Shown here one piece after another: positions 7,654 through 16,580 of a DNA stretch of 64,000 bases (position 1 is its first letter; each line of letters opens with the position of its first letter). Under the pieces are notes generated by a model. The model did no database searches, was not told where the DNA came from, and saw only the letters and a list, made by a program, of their open reading frames with translations. Position numbers and translations under genes: made by a program. Origin of the DNA: Mycobacteriales bacterium (lineage in GTDB: Bacteria; Actinomycetota; Actinomycetes; Mycobacteriales; CADCTP01); contig DASYKU010000008.1 of the NCBI GenBank assembly GCA_035995165.1, forward strand, positions 1 through 64,000, written 5' to 3'.

Positions 7654-8550
7654 ATGACGATGCCGAGCGCGACCGCGACCGCGCCGCAGCTGGACGGAAC
7701 GGCGCCCATCCTGTCGCTGCGCAACGTGAACAAGAGCTTCGGGGCGGTGCACGTCCTGCAGGACGTCGACTTCGACGCCTACCTGGGTCAGGTCGCCGCG
7801 CTGGTCGGGGACAACGGTGCCGGCAAGTCGACCCTGATCAAGGGCATCGCGGGCAGCCAGACGTTCGACAGCGGCGAGTATCTCTTCGACGGCCAGCCGG
7901 TCGCCGTACACAGCCCGAAGGACGCCAGCGCGCTGGGCATCGAGGTCGTCTACCAGGACCTCGCGCTCTGCGACAACCTCGACATCGTCAACAACCTGTT
8001 CCTCGGCCGCGAGCTGACCAAGGGCGGGATCCTGGACGAGGCCACGATGGAGCGCCGGGCGACCGAGACGCTCGCCGGCCTCTCCGTCCGTACGGTCCGC
8101 AGCATCCGGCAGCAGGTCGCCAGCCTCTCCGGCGGCCAGCGCCAGACCGTGGCCATCGCCCGGTCGGTGCTCTGGAACTCCAAGGTCGTCGTCCTCGACG
8201 AGCCGACCGCCGCCCTCGGCGTCGCGCAGACCGAGCAGGTGCTCAAGCTGGTCCGCCGGCTGGCCGACCGCGGCCTCGCGGTCGTGCTCATCAGCCACAA
8301 TCTCAACGACGTGTTCGAGGTCGCGGACACCATCTCCGTGATGTACCTCGGCCGGCTGGTGGCCCAGGTGGGGGCCAAGGACGTCACCTCCAACCAGGTC
8401 GTCGAGCTGATCACGACCAGCCGGTCGGGCTCGATCGGAATGCCGGCGGAGTCCGCCGCGGACACCAACGGCACCGCGCCGGCGGTCGCCGACAGCCACG
8501 CCGCCGCGCCGACCTCGAGCTTCACCTCTTCCCGGGAGGACACGCCATGA
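7654..8550 (+). CDS. xylG: sugar ABC transporter ATP-binding protein
   Basis: 298 residues with a single nucleotide-binding domain: Walker A GDNGAGKST, signature LSGGQRQ, Walker B VVVLDEPTAAL and the switch His in LISHNL. Enteric XylG has two such domains; actinomycete pentose importers often have one that acts as a homodimer. A disordered Ala/Thr-rich tail follows residue 250. ATG 7654 is preferred over ATG 7633 because GGGGGAAG lies 10 nt upstream of it. Its stop overlaps the permease start as ATGA. Confidence 0.92.
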   Translation: MTMPSATATAPQLDGTAPILSLRNVNKSFGAVHVLQDVDFDAYLGQVAALVGDNGAGKSTLIKGIAGSQTFDSGEYLFDGQPVAVHSPKDASALGIEVVYQDLALCDNLDIVNNLFLGRELTKGGILDEATMERRATETLAGLSVRTVRSIRQQVASLSGGQRQTVAIARSVLWNSKVVVLDEPTAALGVAQTEQVLKLVRRLADRGLAVVLISHNLNDVFEVADTISVMYLGRLVAQVGAKDVTSNQVVELITTSRSGSIGMPAESAADTNGTAPAVADSHAAAPTSSFTSSREDTP

Positions 8551-9824
8551 CCACCGCGACCACCCCGGCGACCACCGAGGACGAGACCCCGCCCGTCCCG
8601 ACCCCGCAGCCGCGCGAGTTCGGCACCGCGGTCAACGACTACATTGCCCGGGTCCGTGGCGGTGACGTCGGCTCGCTGCCGGCCGTCCTCGGCCTCGTCG
8701 CACTCGCTATCGTGTTCTCGATCCTGCGGCCGCACACGTTCACCAACGCTTTCAACATCGCCAACCTGGTCAACCAGGCGTCCGCCGTGATCGTCATCGC
8801 GATGGGCGTGATCTTCGTTCTGCTGCTGGGCGAGATCGACCTGTCCGCGGGCTGGACCGCCGGCGTCGCGGCCGCGTACATGGGCGTCGCCGCGACCCGG
8901 CACGGCTGGCCCTGGTGGGCGGCGATCATCGCCTGCCTGCTCACCGGCGCGGTGGTCGGCACGGTCATCGGGTTGCTGGTGGCGAGGCTCGGCGTCCCGT
9001 CCTTCGTGGTTACGCTGGCCTTCTTCCTGGGCCTGCAGGGCGTGCTGCTGAAGACGATCGGCGAGGGCGGCACGATCCCGATCCGGGACTCGAAGCTGCT
9101 GGCCATCAACAACAACACGATGCCGGTCTGGTTGGGCTGGACCCTCTACGTCGTCATCATCGCGCTGTACGCGGCGGTCTCGCTGCGCCGGGCCGCGAGC
9201 CGGCGGGCCGGCGGCCTGCTGTCCGAGGGCGTCTCGGTGGTCATCGGCAAGGTCGTCGTGCTGGCGGTCCTGCTCGGCCTGGTCACCTTCTACCTGTCCA
9301 CGGAGCGCAGCCGCAACCCGCAGGTGTCCTCGATCAAGGGTGTGCCCGAGGTCGTGCTGCTGCTGGTGATCCTGCTCGTCGGGCTCAACTTCGTGCTGAG
9401 CAAGACCCGCTTCGGCCGGCACGTCTACGCGGTCGGCGGCAACGCCGAGGCCGCCCGCCGGGCCGGCATCAACCCGAAACAGATCAAGCTCTTCTGCTTC
9501 ATCATCGGGTCCACGCTCGCCTCCGTCGGCGGCATCCTGCTCGCCAGCCGGGACAACTCGATCTCGCCCACCACCGGTGGCTCCGACACCCTGCTGTACG
9601 CGGTGGGCGCGGCCGTCATCGGCGGCACGAGCCTCTTCGGCGGCAAGGGCAAGATCCTCGACGCGATCCTCGGCGGGCTGGTGATCGCCACGATCACCAA
9701 CGGCATGGGCCTGCTCAACCAGCCCACGAGCGTGGTCTACGTGGTCACCGGCCTGGTGCTGCTCATCGCGGCCAGCGTGGACGCGCTGTCCCGGCGGCGG
9801 GCGGCCTCCACGGGCCGCGTCTGA
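8547..9824 (+). CDS. xylH: sugar ABC transporter permease
   Basis: 425 residues with about ten hydrophobic segments of the ribose/xylose permease family, for example VIFVLLLGEIDLSAGWTAG, where the EIDLSxG motif lies in the first third. GGTSLFGGKGKILDAILGGL is the family motif near the C-terminus. It starts within the stop of the ATPase gene (ATGA overlap), so translation is coupled. It forms the membrane channel with the products of 6442-8550. Confidence 0.93.
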   Translation: MTTATTPATTEDETPPVPTPQPREFGTAVNDYIARVRGGDVGSLPAVLGLVALAIVFSILRPHTFTNAFNIANLVNQASAVIVIAMGVIFVLLLGEIDLSAGWTAGVAAAYMGVAATRHGWPWWAAIIACLLTGAVVGTVIGLLVARLGVPSFVVTLAFFLGLQGVLLKTIGEGGTIPIRDSKLLAINNNTMPVWLGWTLYVVIIALYAAVSLRRAASRRAGGLLSEGVSVVIGKVVVLAVLLGLVTFYLSTERSRNPQVSSIKGVPEVVLLLVILLVGLNFVLSKTRFGRHVYAVGGNAEAARRAGINPKQIKLFCFIIGSTLASVGGILLASRDNSISPTTGGSDTLLYAVGAAVIGGTSLFGGKGKILDAILGGLVIATITNGMGLLNQPTSVVYVVTGLVLLIAASVDALSRRRAASTGRV

Positions 9825-9846
9825 CCGGGTCGCGGCCGGTGCCGAC

Positions 9847-11091
9847 GTGACCGGGGCTCGGGTCCGGGCCGACCGGATCGAGAGCGGGCCCTGGACCACG
9901 TCGGTCACCGGCACGGCGGCCCGGACCCCGGCCGTCACCCAGGAAGAGGTACGCCGGCACAACCTCGGCGTCCTGCTGCGGCAGCTGCACGTCCGCGGCG
10001 CGATGTCGCGGGCCGACCTCACCGCGGTCAGCGGGCTGAACCGGAGCACGGTCAGGGCGCTGACCACGGAGCTGGCCGACGCCGGGCTGGTGCGGCAGGC
10101 GGCGCCGGTCGGCCGCGGTGGCGCCGGCCGGCCCTCGATCCTGGTCGAGCCGCGGTCCGAGCACGTCTGGGCGCTGGCCGTCGACATCGGCGTCGAGCAC
10201 CTGGCCGCGGCCCGGATCGGGCTCGGCGGCGTGGTGCTGGACCGGCGCGAGGTCTGGCAGCCGCGCGGCGACGGCGACGTGCCGCAGGTGCTGGATCGGG
10301 TCCGGGCGCTGGTCGAGCCGCTGCTGGCCACGGCCGCGGCCGAGCCGGTCGGCATCGGGGTGGCCGTGCCGGGCATGGTCGGCGGGCCGGACCAGCTGGT
10401 GCGGTTCGCGCCCAACCTGGGCTGGATCGACGTCCCGCTGGGCACACTGCTCGGGGTCGAGCTGGACACCATGCTGCCGGTCGCGGTCGGCAACGAGGGC
10501 GACCTCGGCGTGATGGCCGAGCACCTGCGCGGGGTCGCGACCGACGCGTCGGACGCGATCTACCTGACCGGCGAGGTCGGGCTGGGTGCGGGCGTGATCG
10601 TCGGCGGGCGCCCGCTCACCGGCGCGGGCGGGTACGCCGGCGAGGTCGGGCACATGAGCGTCAACCCGGCCACCGGGCGGCTGTGCACCTGCGGCCGGCG
10701 CGGCTGCTGGGAGACCGAGGTCGGCGCCGACGCGGTGCTGCTGGCGATCGGCGCGCCGCCCGGCTCGGCCCCGGCCGAGATCCTGGCCCAGCGGGCCGGC
10801 GACCGGGCCTCGAAGGCGGCCGTGCGCCGGGTCGGGCGCTGGCTCGGGGTGGGCGTCGCCAACCTGGTCAACCTGTTCAACCCCGAGGTGGTCATCTTCG
10901 GTGGGCTGACCCGGGAGCTGTTCCCGCTGCTGGAGCCGTACGTGCGGGCGGAGCTGGCGACGTCGCTGACCGCGCCGCGGGACCAGGTCCGGCTGGCCCT
11001 GCCCGGGCTCGGCGCCGACTCCAGCCTGGTCGGGGCGGCCGAGCTCGCGTTCGCGCCGCTGCTCGGCGATCCCCTCGGCGCCCGCGCCTGA
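9847..11091 (+). CDS. ROK-family transcriptional repressor, probable xylose regulator
   Basis: 414 residues. An N-terminal winged helix (about 38-90, RADLTAVSGLNRSTVRALTTEL) is joined to a ROK sugar-kinase-like domain with the zinc motif CTCGRRGCWE. The N-terminal DNA-binding domain and absence of a clear kinase phosphate loop mark it as a XylR/NagC-type repressor rather than a kinase. It follows the permease by 22 bp, and the TGTTGT/ACAACA dyad before the first gene of the operon is its likely operator. Start is GTG 9847; the first 30 residues are poorly conserved-looking, so the true start may be further in. Confidence 0.9.
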   Translation: MTGARVRADRIESGPWTTSVTGTAARTPAVTQEEVRRHNLGVLLRQLHVRGAMSRADLTAVSGLNRSTVRALTTELADAGLVRQAAPVGRGGAGRPSILVEPRSEHVWALAVDIGVEHLAAARIGLGGVVLDRREVWQPRGDGDVPQVLDRVRALVEPLLATAAAEPVGIGVAVPGMVGGPDQLVRFAPNLGWIDVPLGTLLGVELDTMLPVAVGNEGDLGVMAEHLRGVATDASDAIYLTGEVGLGAGVIVGGRPLTGAGGYAGEVGHMSVNPATGRLCTCGRRGCWETEVGADAVLLAIGAPPGSAPAEILAQRAGDRASKAAVRRVGRWLGVGVANLVNLFNPEVVIFGGLTRELFPLLEPYVRAELATSLTAPRDQVRLALPGLGADSSLVGAAELAFAPLLGDPLGARA

Positions 11092-11109
11092 GTTCTTTCC
11101 CGCTGAGGG

Positions 11110-11502
11110 TCAGGCGCGGGTCCAGCGGCCGGCGCCGGGGACCCAGGTGAAGCCGTCGATGACCTGGCGGACCGCCTCGACCTGACGGGTCAGCTCGACC
11201 AGCCGGGAGCCCTGCCGCTCGTACGCGGCCATCGCCTCCTCGACCACGTCGGGCGGCAGCTTGGCCCCGCCCCGGCCGACGTCCCGGCGCAGCGTCCGCC
11301 AGCCCTCCCGGGTCGCCTCCAGGCTCGCGCCGGTCTGCGCGGCCGCCAGCCGGGCCAGCAGCGTCGGGTGCCGGCGCAACACGTCGTGCTCCCGCCAGTC
11401 CCCCGGCACGAGGTCCAGCAGCCAGGACACGGCCGAGCGCTCCCAGTCCGGCGCTCCCGGCCGGTGCACCGTCTCCGGCCACCACGGCGGTACCTCGGTC
11501 AC
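11110..11502 (-). CDS. conserved small protein of unknown function
   Basis: 130 residues, acidic/basic helical, Trp-rich N-terminus (PPWWPETVH). No recognised domain. It overlaps the stop of the upstream RNA methyltransferase gene by 4 bp, making it the third gene of a translationally coupled set with 11499-13040 and 13037-15160. That arrangement suggests a role linked to the methyltransferase, which is unproven. Confidence 0.75.
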   Translation of the reverse strand: MTEVPPWWPETVHRPGAPDWERSAVSWLLDLVPGDWREHDVLRRHPTLLARLAAAQTGASLEATREGWRTLRRDVGRGGAKLPPDVVEEAMAAYERQGSRLVELTRQVEAVRQVIDGFTWVPGAGRWTRA

Positions 11503-13040
11503 GGCGTCGCCGGCTCCAGCAGCGCGACCGTCTCCACGTGCTGCGTCATCGGGAAGCAGTCGTACGCACGCAGGGTCGTCAGGGTCCAGCCCGCGTCCAG
11601 CGCGGCCCGGAGGTCACGGGCCAGCGCGGCGGGATCGCAGGACACGTACGCGACCGCACGCGGGTGCAGCGCCAGCAGCGCGGTCAGCACGTCCGGACCG
11701 GCGCCGGCCCGCGGCGGGTCGAGCACGGCCAGGTCCGGGCGGAAGCCCAGGCCGCCGAGCAGGCCGGCGGTGACGCGGGCCTCCCGGACCTCCGCGTGCC
11801 CGTCGAGGTTGGCGCGGGCGTCGTCGGCGGCGACCGGATCGGACTCGACCGCGAGCACGTGACCGTCCGGGCCGACCGCGTCGGCGAGCAGGCCCGCGAA
11901 GAGGCCGGCTCCCGCGTACAGATCCAGGGCGGTCTCGCCGGGGCGGGGGGCGAGCAGCTCCAGGACGCAGGCGGCGAGGGTGTCGGCGGCGGCCGGGTGC
12001 ACCTGCCAGAAGCCGCCCGCGGCCAGCTCCCAGTCGCGGCCGCCGGCCCGTTCCCGGATCCGGGCCGGTCCGTCGTGCACGACTCCCCCGCCGGCGGCGC
12101 GGGGATCGTCGTCGCCGACCGCCCGCTCCCCGTCCGTACCGGGCCCGCTCCCCCGCCCGTCCCGACCCCGCGCGGACACCGAACCGCCCCGCGCCGTCCG
12201 TCCCTCCGCCGCAACCGCGCGACCCGCGGCCGCGCCACGCGCCGCCGCCCCGCCGGCAGAGCCGGCCCCGGAGGCCCCGGAGGCCGCGACAGGGTCCGGC
12301 GCGGAGGCCCCGGCAGAGCCCGGAGCAGGGCCCACGGCCGAGCCGGGCGCCGGGCCCGCGGCAGGGTCGGGGGCGTTCTCGGGTGGGCGCAGGAGGATCG
12401 TGGTGTCGCCGGTGCTGGTGGCGACGACCTCGACCTCGGCGCCGGCCGGCCAGGTGCGCTCGCCGACGCCGGCCGCGGTCACCCTGTCCGTCCCGAGTGG
12501 ACAGTGCCCGACCGGCTCCAGCCCGTGCGACCGGTGCCGGCGCAGGCCGGTGTGCCCGGCCGGGTCGACCGCGAACCGGACCCGGCTGCGCCAGCCCAGC
12601 AGCCCGCCCGGCAGCTCCTGCACGGTCACCGGGACGTCGGGCAGTTTCGCCAGCCGGGTCAGCTGCTCCCGGACCACCGCGGCCTTGAGCTCGCGCTGAG
12701 CGGCGCCGGAGGCGTGCTGCCAGTCGCAGCCGCCGCACCGGCCCGGCCCGGCGTGCGGGCAGGGCGGCTCGACCCGGTCCGGGGACGGCGTGAGCACCCG
12801 CACGGCGTCGGCCCGGCAGAACCCGCCGCCGCGGTCGTCGGTGACCCGGGCCAGCACCCGCTCCCCCGGCAGCGCGTGCCGGACGAACAGCACCCGGCCC
12901 TCGTGCCGGGCCACGCAGTGCCCGCCGTGGGCGACCGGGCCGACGTCGACCTCGATCTCCCGCCCGAGCCACGGACCGCGCCGGACCGGCCGGGACGCCC
13001 CCGCCCGCCCCCGCCGCGACGCCGCCGGCGCCCGGCTCAC
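11499..13040 (-). CDS. TrmA/RumA-family RNA (uracil-5-)-methyltransferase with low-complexity insert
   Basis: 513 residues. A TRAM domain (about 26-82) is followed by iron-sulfur cysteines C94, C102, C105 and C180. The methyltransferase domain has the SAM loop LDLYAGAGLFAG, the motif VLDPPRAG and the catalytic Cys468 in YVSCDPAALARDL. The family transfers methyl from SAM to a uridine in rRNA or tRNA. Unusual is an Ala/Gly/Pro/Arg-rich stretch of roughly 100 residues (about 220-325) between the two halves, absent from typical members. The gene overlaps both neighbours by 4 bp. It corresponds in order to Rv2689c. Confidence 0.9.
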   Translation of the reverse strand: MSRAPAASRRGRAGASRPVRRGPWLGREIEVDVGPVAHGGHCVARHEGRVLFVRHALPGERVLARVTDDRGGGFCRADAVRVLTPSPDRVEPPCPHAGPGRCGGCDWQHASGAAQRELKAAVVREQLTRLAKLPDVPVTVQELPGGLLGWRSRVRFAVDPAGHTGLRRHRSHGLEPVGHCPLGTDRVTAAGVGERTWPAGAEVEVVATSTGDTTILLRPPENAPDPAAGPAPGSAVGPAPGSAGASAPDPVAASGASGAGSAGGAAARGAAAGRAVAAEGRTARGGSVSARGRDGRGSGPGTDGERAVGDDDPRAAGGGVVHDGPARIRERAGGRDWELAAGGFWQVHPAAADTLAACVLELLAPRPGETALDLYAGAGLFAGLLADAVGPDGHVLAVESDPVAADDARANLDGHAEVREARVTAGLLGGLGFRPDLAVLDPPRAGAGPDVLTALLALHPRAVAYVSCDPAALARDLRAALDAGWTLTTLRAYDCFPMTQHVETVALLEPATP

Positions 13041-15160
13041 GGGCGGGGGTCGGCGTCGGCGCCGGCCCGGGCCTCGGCCGTACGGACGGGGTCACGGCCG
13101 TTGGCGCCCGGTGCCGGTGCGGGCGCCGGCGTCTGGTCCGGGTGCTCGCTGCTGGTCCGGGTCCGGTCGTCCAGCCCGCGCCGGGCCGCGCCCGGCTGGG
13201 CCCGTTCCGGCCGCCCCGCCGCCCGGGCCGAGGACGCCAGCTGCCAGGGCACCGAGGTCACCATGACGCCGGGCGTGAACAGCAGCCGGCCCTTGAGGCG
13301 CAGCGCACTCTGGTTGTGCAGCAGGTGCTCCCACCAGCGGCCCACGACGTACTCGGGGACGAAGACGGCGACCACGTCGCGGGGCGACTCCCGCCGCTGC
13401 CGCTTGACGAAGTCGAGCACCGGCCGGGTGATCTCCCGGTACGGCGACTCCACGATCGTCAGCGGCAGCCTGATGTCGCGACGGTCCCACTCCTCCTGCA
13501 GCGCCCGGGTCTCCTGCTCGTCGACGTTCACGGTCAGCGCGGTGAGGGTGTCCGGCCGCGTCGCCTTCGCGTACGCCAGCGCGCGCAGGGTCGGCTTGTG
13601 CAGCTTGGAGACCAGCACGATCGCGTGCACCCGGCTCGGCAGCATGCCGCGCTCGTCGTCGGGCACCAGCTCCTCGGCGACCCGGGTGTAGTGCCGGTTG
13701 ATCGACTTCATGATCCAGAAGATCACCGGCATCGCGATGACCACGATCCAGGCCCCGAGCAGGAACTTCTCGATCAGCACGATGACCAGCACGACCGCGG
13801 TCACGGTGCCGCCGGTCGCGTTGATCACCCGGGACCGCATCATCCGGCGCCGGACGCCCGGGTCCTGCTCGGTGCGCAGGTTGCGGTTCCAGTGCCGGAC
13901 CATGCCGAGCTGGCCGAGGGTGAAGGAGGTGAACACGCCGATGATGTAGAGCTGGATGAGCCGCGTCACCGAGGCGTCGAAGGCCCAGATCAGCAGCATC
14001 GCGAACCCGGCCAGCACGAGGATGCCGTTGGAGAACACCAGCCGGTCGCCGCGGGTGTGCAGCTGCCGCGGCAGGTAGCGGTCCTGGGCCAGCACCGAGC
14101 CCAGCAGCGGGAACCCGTTGAACGCGGTGTTCGCGGCCAGCACCAGGATCAGCGCGGAGACGGCCTGGATGTAGAAGAACCCGACCGAGTGGTCGCCGCC
14201 GAAGATGGCCGCGCCGAGCTGGGCGATGACGGTCCGCTGCGGGTCGGTGGCGCAGTTGCCGGTGAAGCCGATCAGGTCGCAGGTGTTGGCCGCCACGTGC
14301 ACGTCGGAGACCAGCGCGAGCGCGGTGATGCCGCCGAACATCGTCACCGCCAGCAGGCCGAGCATGCCCAGCGTGATGGCCGCGTTGCGGCTCTTCGGCG
14401 GCCGGAACGCGGGCACCCCGTTGGCGATCGCCTCGATCCCGGTCAGCGCCGTACAGCCGGAGGAGAACGCGCGCAGCGCGAAGAACAGCAGGGCGAGCCC
14501 GGCCAGATGTTCGTGCCCGGGTTCGGGGTTGACCGTCCAGGCCGCGCTCTCCGCCTGCGGCGTGCTGCCGAACACGAGCCGGATCAGCCCGGTCACGATG
14601 AGCACCATCACCCCGGCCGCGAACCCGTACGTCGGGATGGCGAACGCGGTGCCAGACTCCCGCAGCCCGCGCAGGTTGGCCGCCGCCAGCACCGCGACCA
14701 GGACGACCGCGAGCTCCACCCGGACCGGGTTCAGCCCCGGGAACGCGGAGATGACGTTGTCCACGCCGGCCGAGACCGACACCGCGACCGTGAGCACGTA
14801 GTCCACCAGCAGCGCGCTGGCCACGGTCAGCCCGGCGAAGCGGCCCAGGTTCTTCGTGGCCACCTCGTAGTCCCCGCCGCCGGACGGGTACGCCCGCACG
14901 ACCTGGCGGTAGGACGCGACCACGATCGCGAACAGCAGCACGATCGCCGCGGCCACCCACGGCGCCACGAACAGGTACGCGGTCCCGGCGACGGTGAGCA
15001 CGAGCAGGATCTCCTGCGTCGCGTACGTCACCGAGGAGAGTGCGTCGCTGGCGAAGATGGGCAGGGCGATGCGCTTGGACAGCGTGGTGTCCCCAAGCCG
15101 GTCACTGCTGACCGGACGCCCGATCACCAGCCGCTTGGCGACCCTCGTCAGCAGCGACAC
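13037..15160 (-). CDS. APC-superfamily permease, large C-terminal cytoplasmic domain
   Basis: 707 residues. About 12 membrane segments occupy residues 25-480 (LSSVTYATQEILLVL at the start, YPSGGGDYEVA in the second loop). A soluble domain follows, with IVLVSKLHKPTLRALAYAKA resembling a universal-stress-like fold. The substrate is unknown; relatives are annotated as amino-acid permeases, and the order next to two TrkA genes is conserved in mycobacteria (Rv2690c-ceoB-ceoC), which points to ion or potassium physiology. GTG start at 15160 has a TACGCT box 6 nt upstream and no ribosome site. Confidence 0.88.
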   Translation of the reverse strand: MSLLTRVAKRLVIGRPVSSDRLGDTTLSKRIALPIFASDALSSVTYATQEILLVLTVAGTAYLFVAPWVAAAIVLLFAIVVASYRQVVRAYPSGGGDYEVATKNLGRFAGLTVASALLVDYVLTVAVSVSAGVDNVISAFPGLNPVRVELAVVLVAVLAAANLRGLRESGTAFAIPTYGFAAGVMVLIVTGLIRLVFGSTPQAESAAWTVNPEPGHEHLAGLALLFFALRAFSSGCTALTGIEAIANGVPAFRPPKSRNAAITLGMLGLLAVTMFGGITALALVSDVHVAANTCDLIGFTGNCATDPQRTVIAQLGAAIFGGDHSVGFFYIQAVSALILVLAANTAFNGFPLLGSVLAQDRYLPRQLHTRGDRLVFSNGILVLAGFAMLLIWAFDASVTRLIQLYIIGVFTSFTLGQLGMVRHWNRNLRTEQDPGVRRRMMRSRVINATGGTVTAVVLVIVLIEKFLLGAWIVVIAMPVIFWIMKSINRHYTRVAEELVPDDERGMLPSRVHAIVLVSKLHKPTLRALAYAKATRPDTLTALTVNVDEQETRALQEEWDRRDIRLPLTIVESPYREITRPVLDFVKRQRRESPRDVVAVFVPEYVVGRWWEHLLHNQSALRLKGRLLFTPGVMVTSVPWQLASSARAAGRPERAQPGAARRGLDDRTRTSSEHPDQTPAPAPAPGANGRDPVRTAEARAGADADPRP

Positions 15161-15166
15161 GCACCA

Positions 15167-15172
15167 AGCGTA
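15167..15172 (-). promoter_or_regulatory. -10 box of the APC permease gene, leaderless
   Basis: TACGCT on the reverse strand ends 6 nt before the GTG at 15160. No Shine-Dalgarno sequence lies between, so transcription probably begins at the start codon. Confidence 0.5.
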
Positions 15173-15231
15173 CGGTCCGGACGGCGCCGCGGAAGGGTCG
15201 GCCGACCGGCTGTGGACGACCCTGCTCGCGG

Positions 15232-15237
15232 TACCGT
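15232..15237 (+). promoter_or_regulatory. -10 box of the trkA pair, leaderless
   Basis: TACCGT ends 6 nt before the GTG at 15244, with no ribosome site. It mirrors the box of the divergent permease gene, so both genes share an 83-bp divergent promoter. Confidence 0.5.
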
Positions 15238-15243
15238 CCGAGC

Positions 15244-15912
15244 GTGCACATCGTGGTCATGGGCTGCGGCCGGGTCGGCTCGAGTCTCGCCCGCAACCTG
15301 GAGCGGGTCGGGCACTCGGTCGCGATCATCGACCAGAACCGGGCGGCCTTCCGAAGGCTCGGCCCGGACTTCGCCGGCGACCAGATCACCGGCGTCGGGT
15401 TCGCCCGGGAGACGCTGCACCGGGCCGGCATCGACCGGGCCGGCGCGTTCGCAGCGGTGAGCAGCGGGGACAACTCCAACATCATCGCCGCCCGGGTGGC
15501 CCGGGAGACATTCGGCGTCGCGCACGTCGTCGCCCGGATCTACGACCCCAAGCGGGCCGAGGTCTACGAGCGGCTCGGCATCCCGACCGTGGCCACCGTG
15601 CCCTGGACCGTGAACCGCTTCCTGTCCGCGCTGCTCGGCGACAAGCACGCGGAGGACTGGCGGGACCCCTCCGGCGCGGTGTCGCTGGTCAAGGTCCCGC
15701 TGCACGAGGGCTGGATCGGGCACAAGGTGAAGGCGCTGGAGGCCGCGACCGACGCCCGGGTGGCGTTCCTCACCCGGTTCGGCCGGGGCGTGCTGCCGAC
15801 CGGCTCGACCATGCTGCAGGACGGCGATCAGGTGCACCTGCTGGTCACCGACGACATCGCCGACGACGTCGAGCGGGCGGCCGCGGCCGCCCCGAGCACC
15901 GAGGGGCACTGA
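15244..15912 (+). CDS. TrkA/CeoB-type potassium uptake regulatory protein
   Basis: 222 residues. An RCK_N Rossmann domain begins HIVVMGCGRVGSSLARNLE with the acidic residue at the end of strand 2 (IIDQN), so it binds NAD(H). A C-terminal RCK_C domain follows after about residue 135. Such proteins gate Trk/Ktr potassium channels from the cytoplasmic face. The stop overlaps the next trkA-like start by one base (TGATG), so the two are coupled and probably form a heteromeric ring. Same order as ceoB-ceoC in mycobacteria. Confidence 0.92.
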   Translation: MHIVVMGCGRVGSSLARNLERVGHSVAIIDQNRAAFRRLGPDFAGDQITGVGFARETLHRAGIDRAGAFAAVSSGDNSNIIAARVARETFGVAHVVARIYDPKRAEVYERLGIPTVATVPWTVNRFLSALLGDKHAEDWRDPSGAVSLVKVPLHEGWIGHKVKALEAATDARVAFLTRFGRGVLPTGSTMLQDGDQVHLLVTDDIADDVERAAAAAPSTEGH

Positions 15913-16580
15913 TGCGCGTTGCCATCGCGGGCGCCGGGGGCGTCGGCCGGTCCATCGCGAACGAGCTCATCGAGCACGAGCACGACGTGATGCTCATCGA
16001 GCGGGACCCGGACAAGGTCGACCCCGACCGGGTGCCCCGCGCGGAGTGGCTGGCCGCGGACGCGGCCGAGCTGTCCTCGCTGGAGGAGGCCCGGCTGCAG
16101 GACTGCGACGTGGTCATCTCGGCCACCGGCGACGACAAGGTCAACCTGGTGGTCTCGCTGCTGGCCAAGACCGAGTTCGCGGTCCGCCGGGTGGTGGCCC
16201 GGATCAACCACCCCGACAACGAGTGGCTGTTCACCGAGGCCTGGGGCGTCGACGTCGCGGTGTCCACGCCGCGGGTGATGGTCGCGCTGGTCGAGGAGGC
16301 GGTCTCGGTCGGCGACCTGGTCCGGCTCATGACGTTCCGGCAGGGGCAGGCCAACCTGGTCGAGATCACCCTGCCGCCGGCGGCCCCGGTCGTCGGGCGG
16401 GCGGTCTCCGACATAAAGCTGCCGCGCGACGCCGCGCTGGTCGCGATCGTGCGCGGGGCCCGGGTCGTCATCCCGTCCCCGGACGAGCCGCTGGAGGGCG
16501 GCGACGAGCTGCTGTTCGTCACGGTCCAGGAGGCCGAGTCGCAGCTGCGGCGGCTCGTCTGCGGCGACGGGAACTGCTAG
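15912..16580 (+). CDS. TrkA/CeoC-type potassium uptake regulatory protein, second copy
   Basis: 222 residues, RCK_N (RVAIAGAGGVGRSIANELIE, LIERD) and RCK_C (from about 137, NLVEITLPPAAPVVGRAVSD). It is a paralog of the preceding gene and starts within its stop codon. Its own stop sits in CTAG (16577-16580), which also provides the stop of the convergent DUF3159 gene. Confidence 0.92.
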   Translation: MRVAIAGAGGVGRSIANELIEHEHDVMLIERDPDKVDPDRVPRAEWLAADAAELSSLEEARLQDCDVVISATGDDKVNLVVSLLAKTEFAVRRVVARINHPDNEWLFTEAWGVDVAVSTPRVMVALVEEAVSVGDLVRLMTFRQGQANLVEITLPPAAPVVGRAVSDIKLPRDAALVAIVRGARVVIPSPDEPLEGGDELLFVTVQEAESQLRRLVCGDGNC

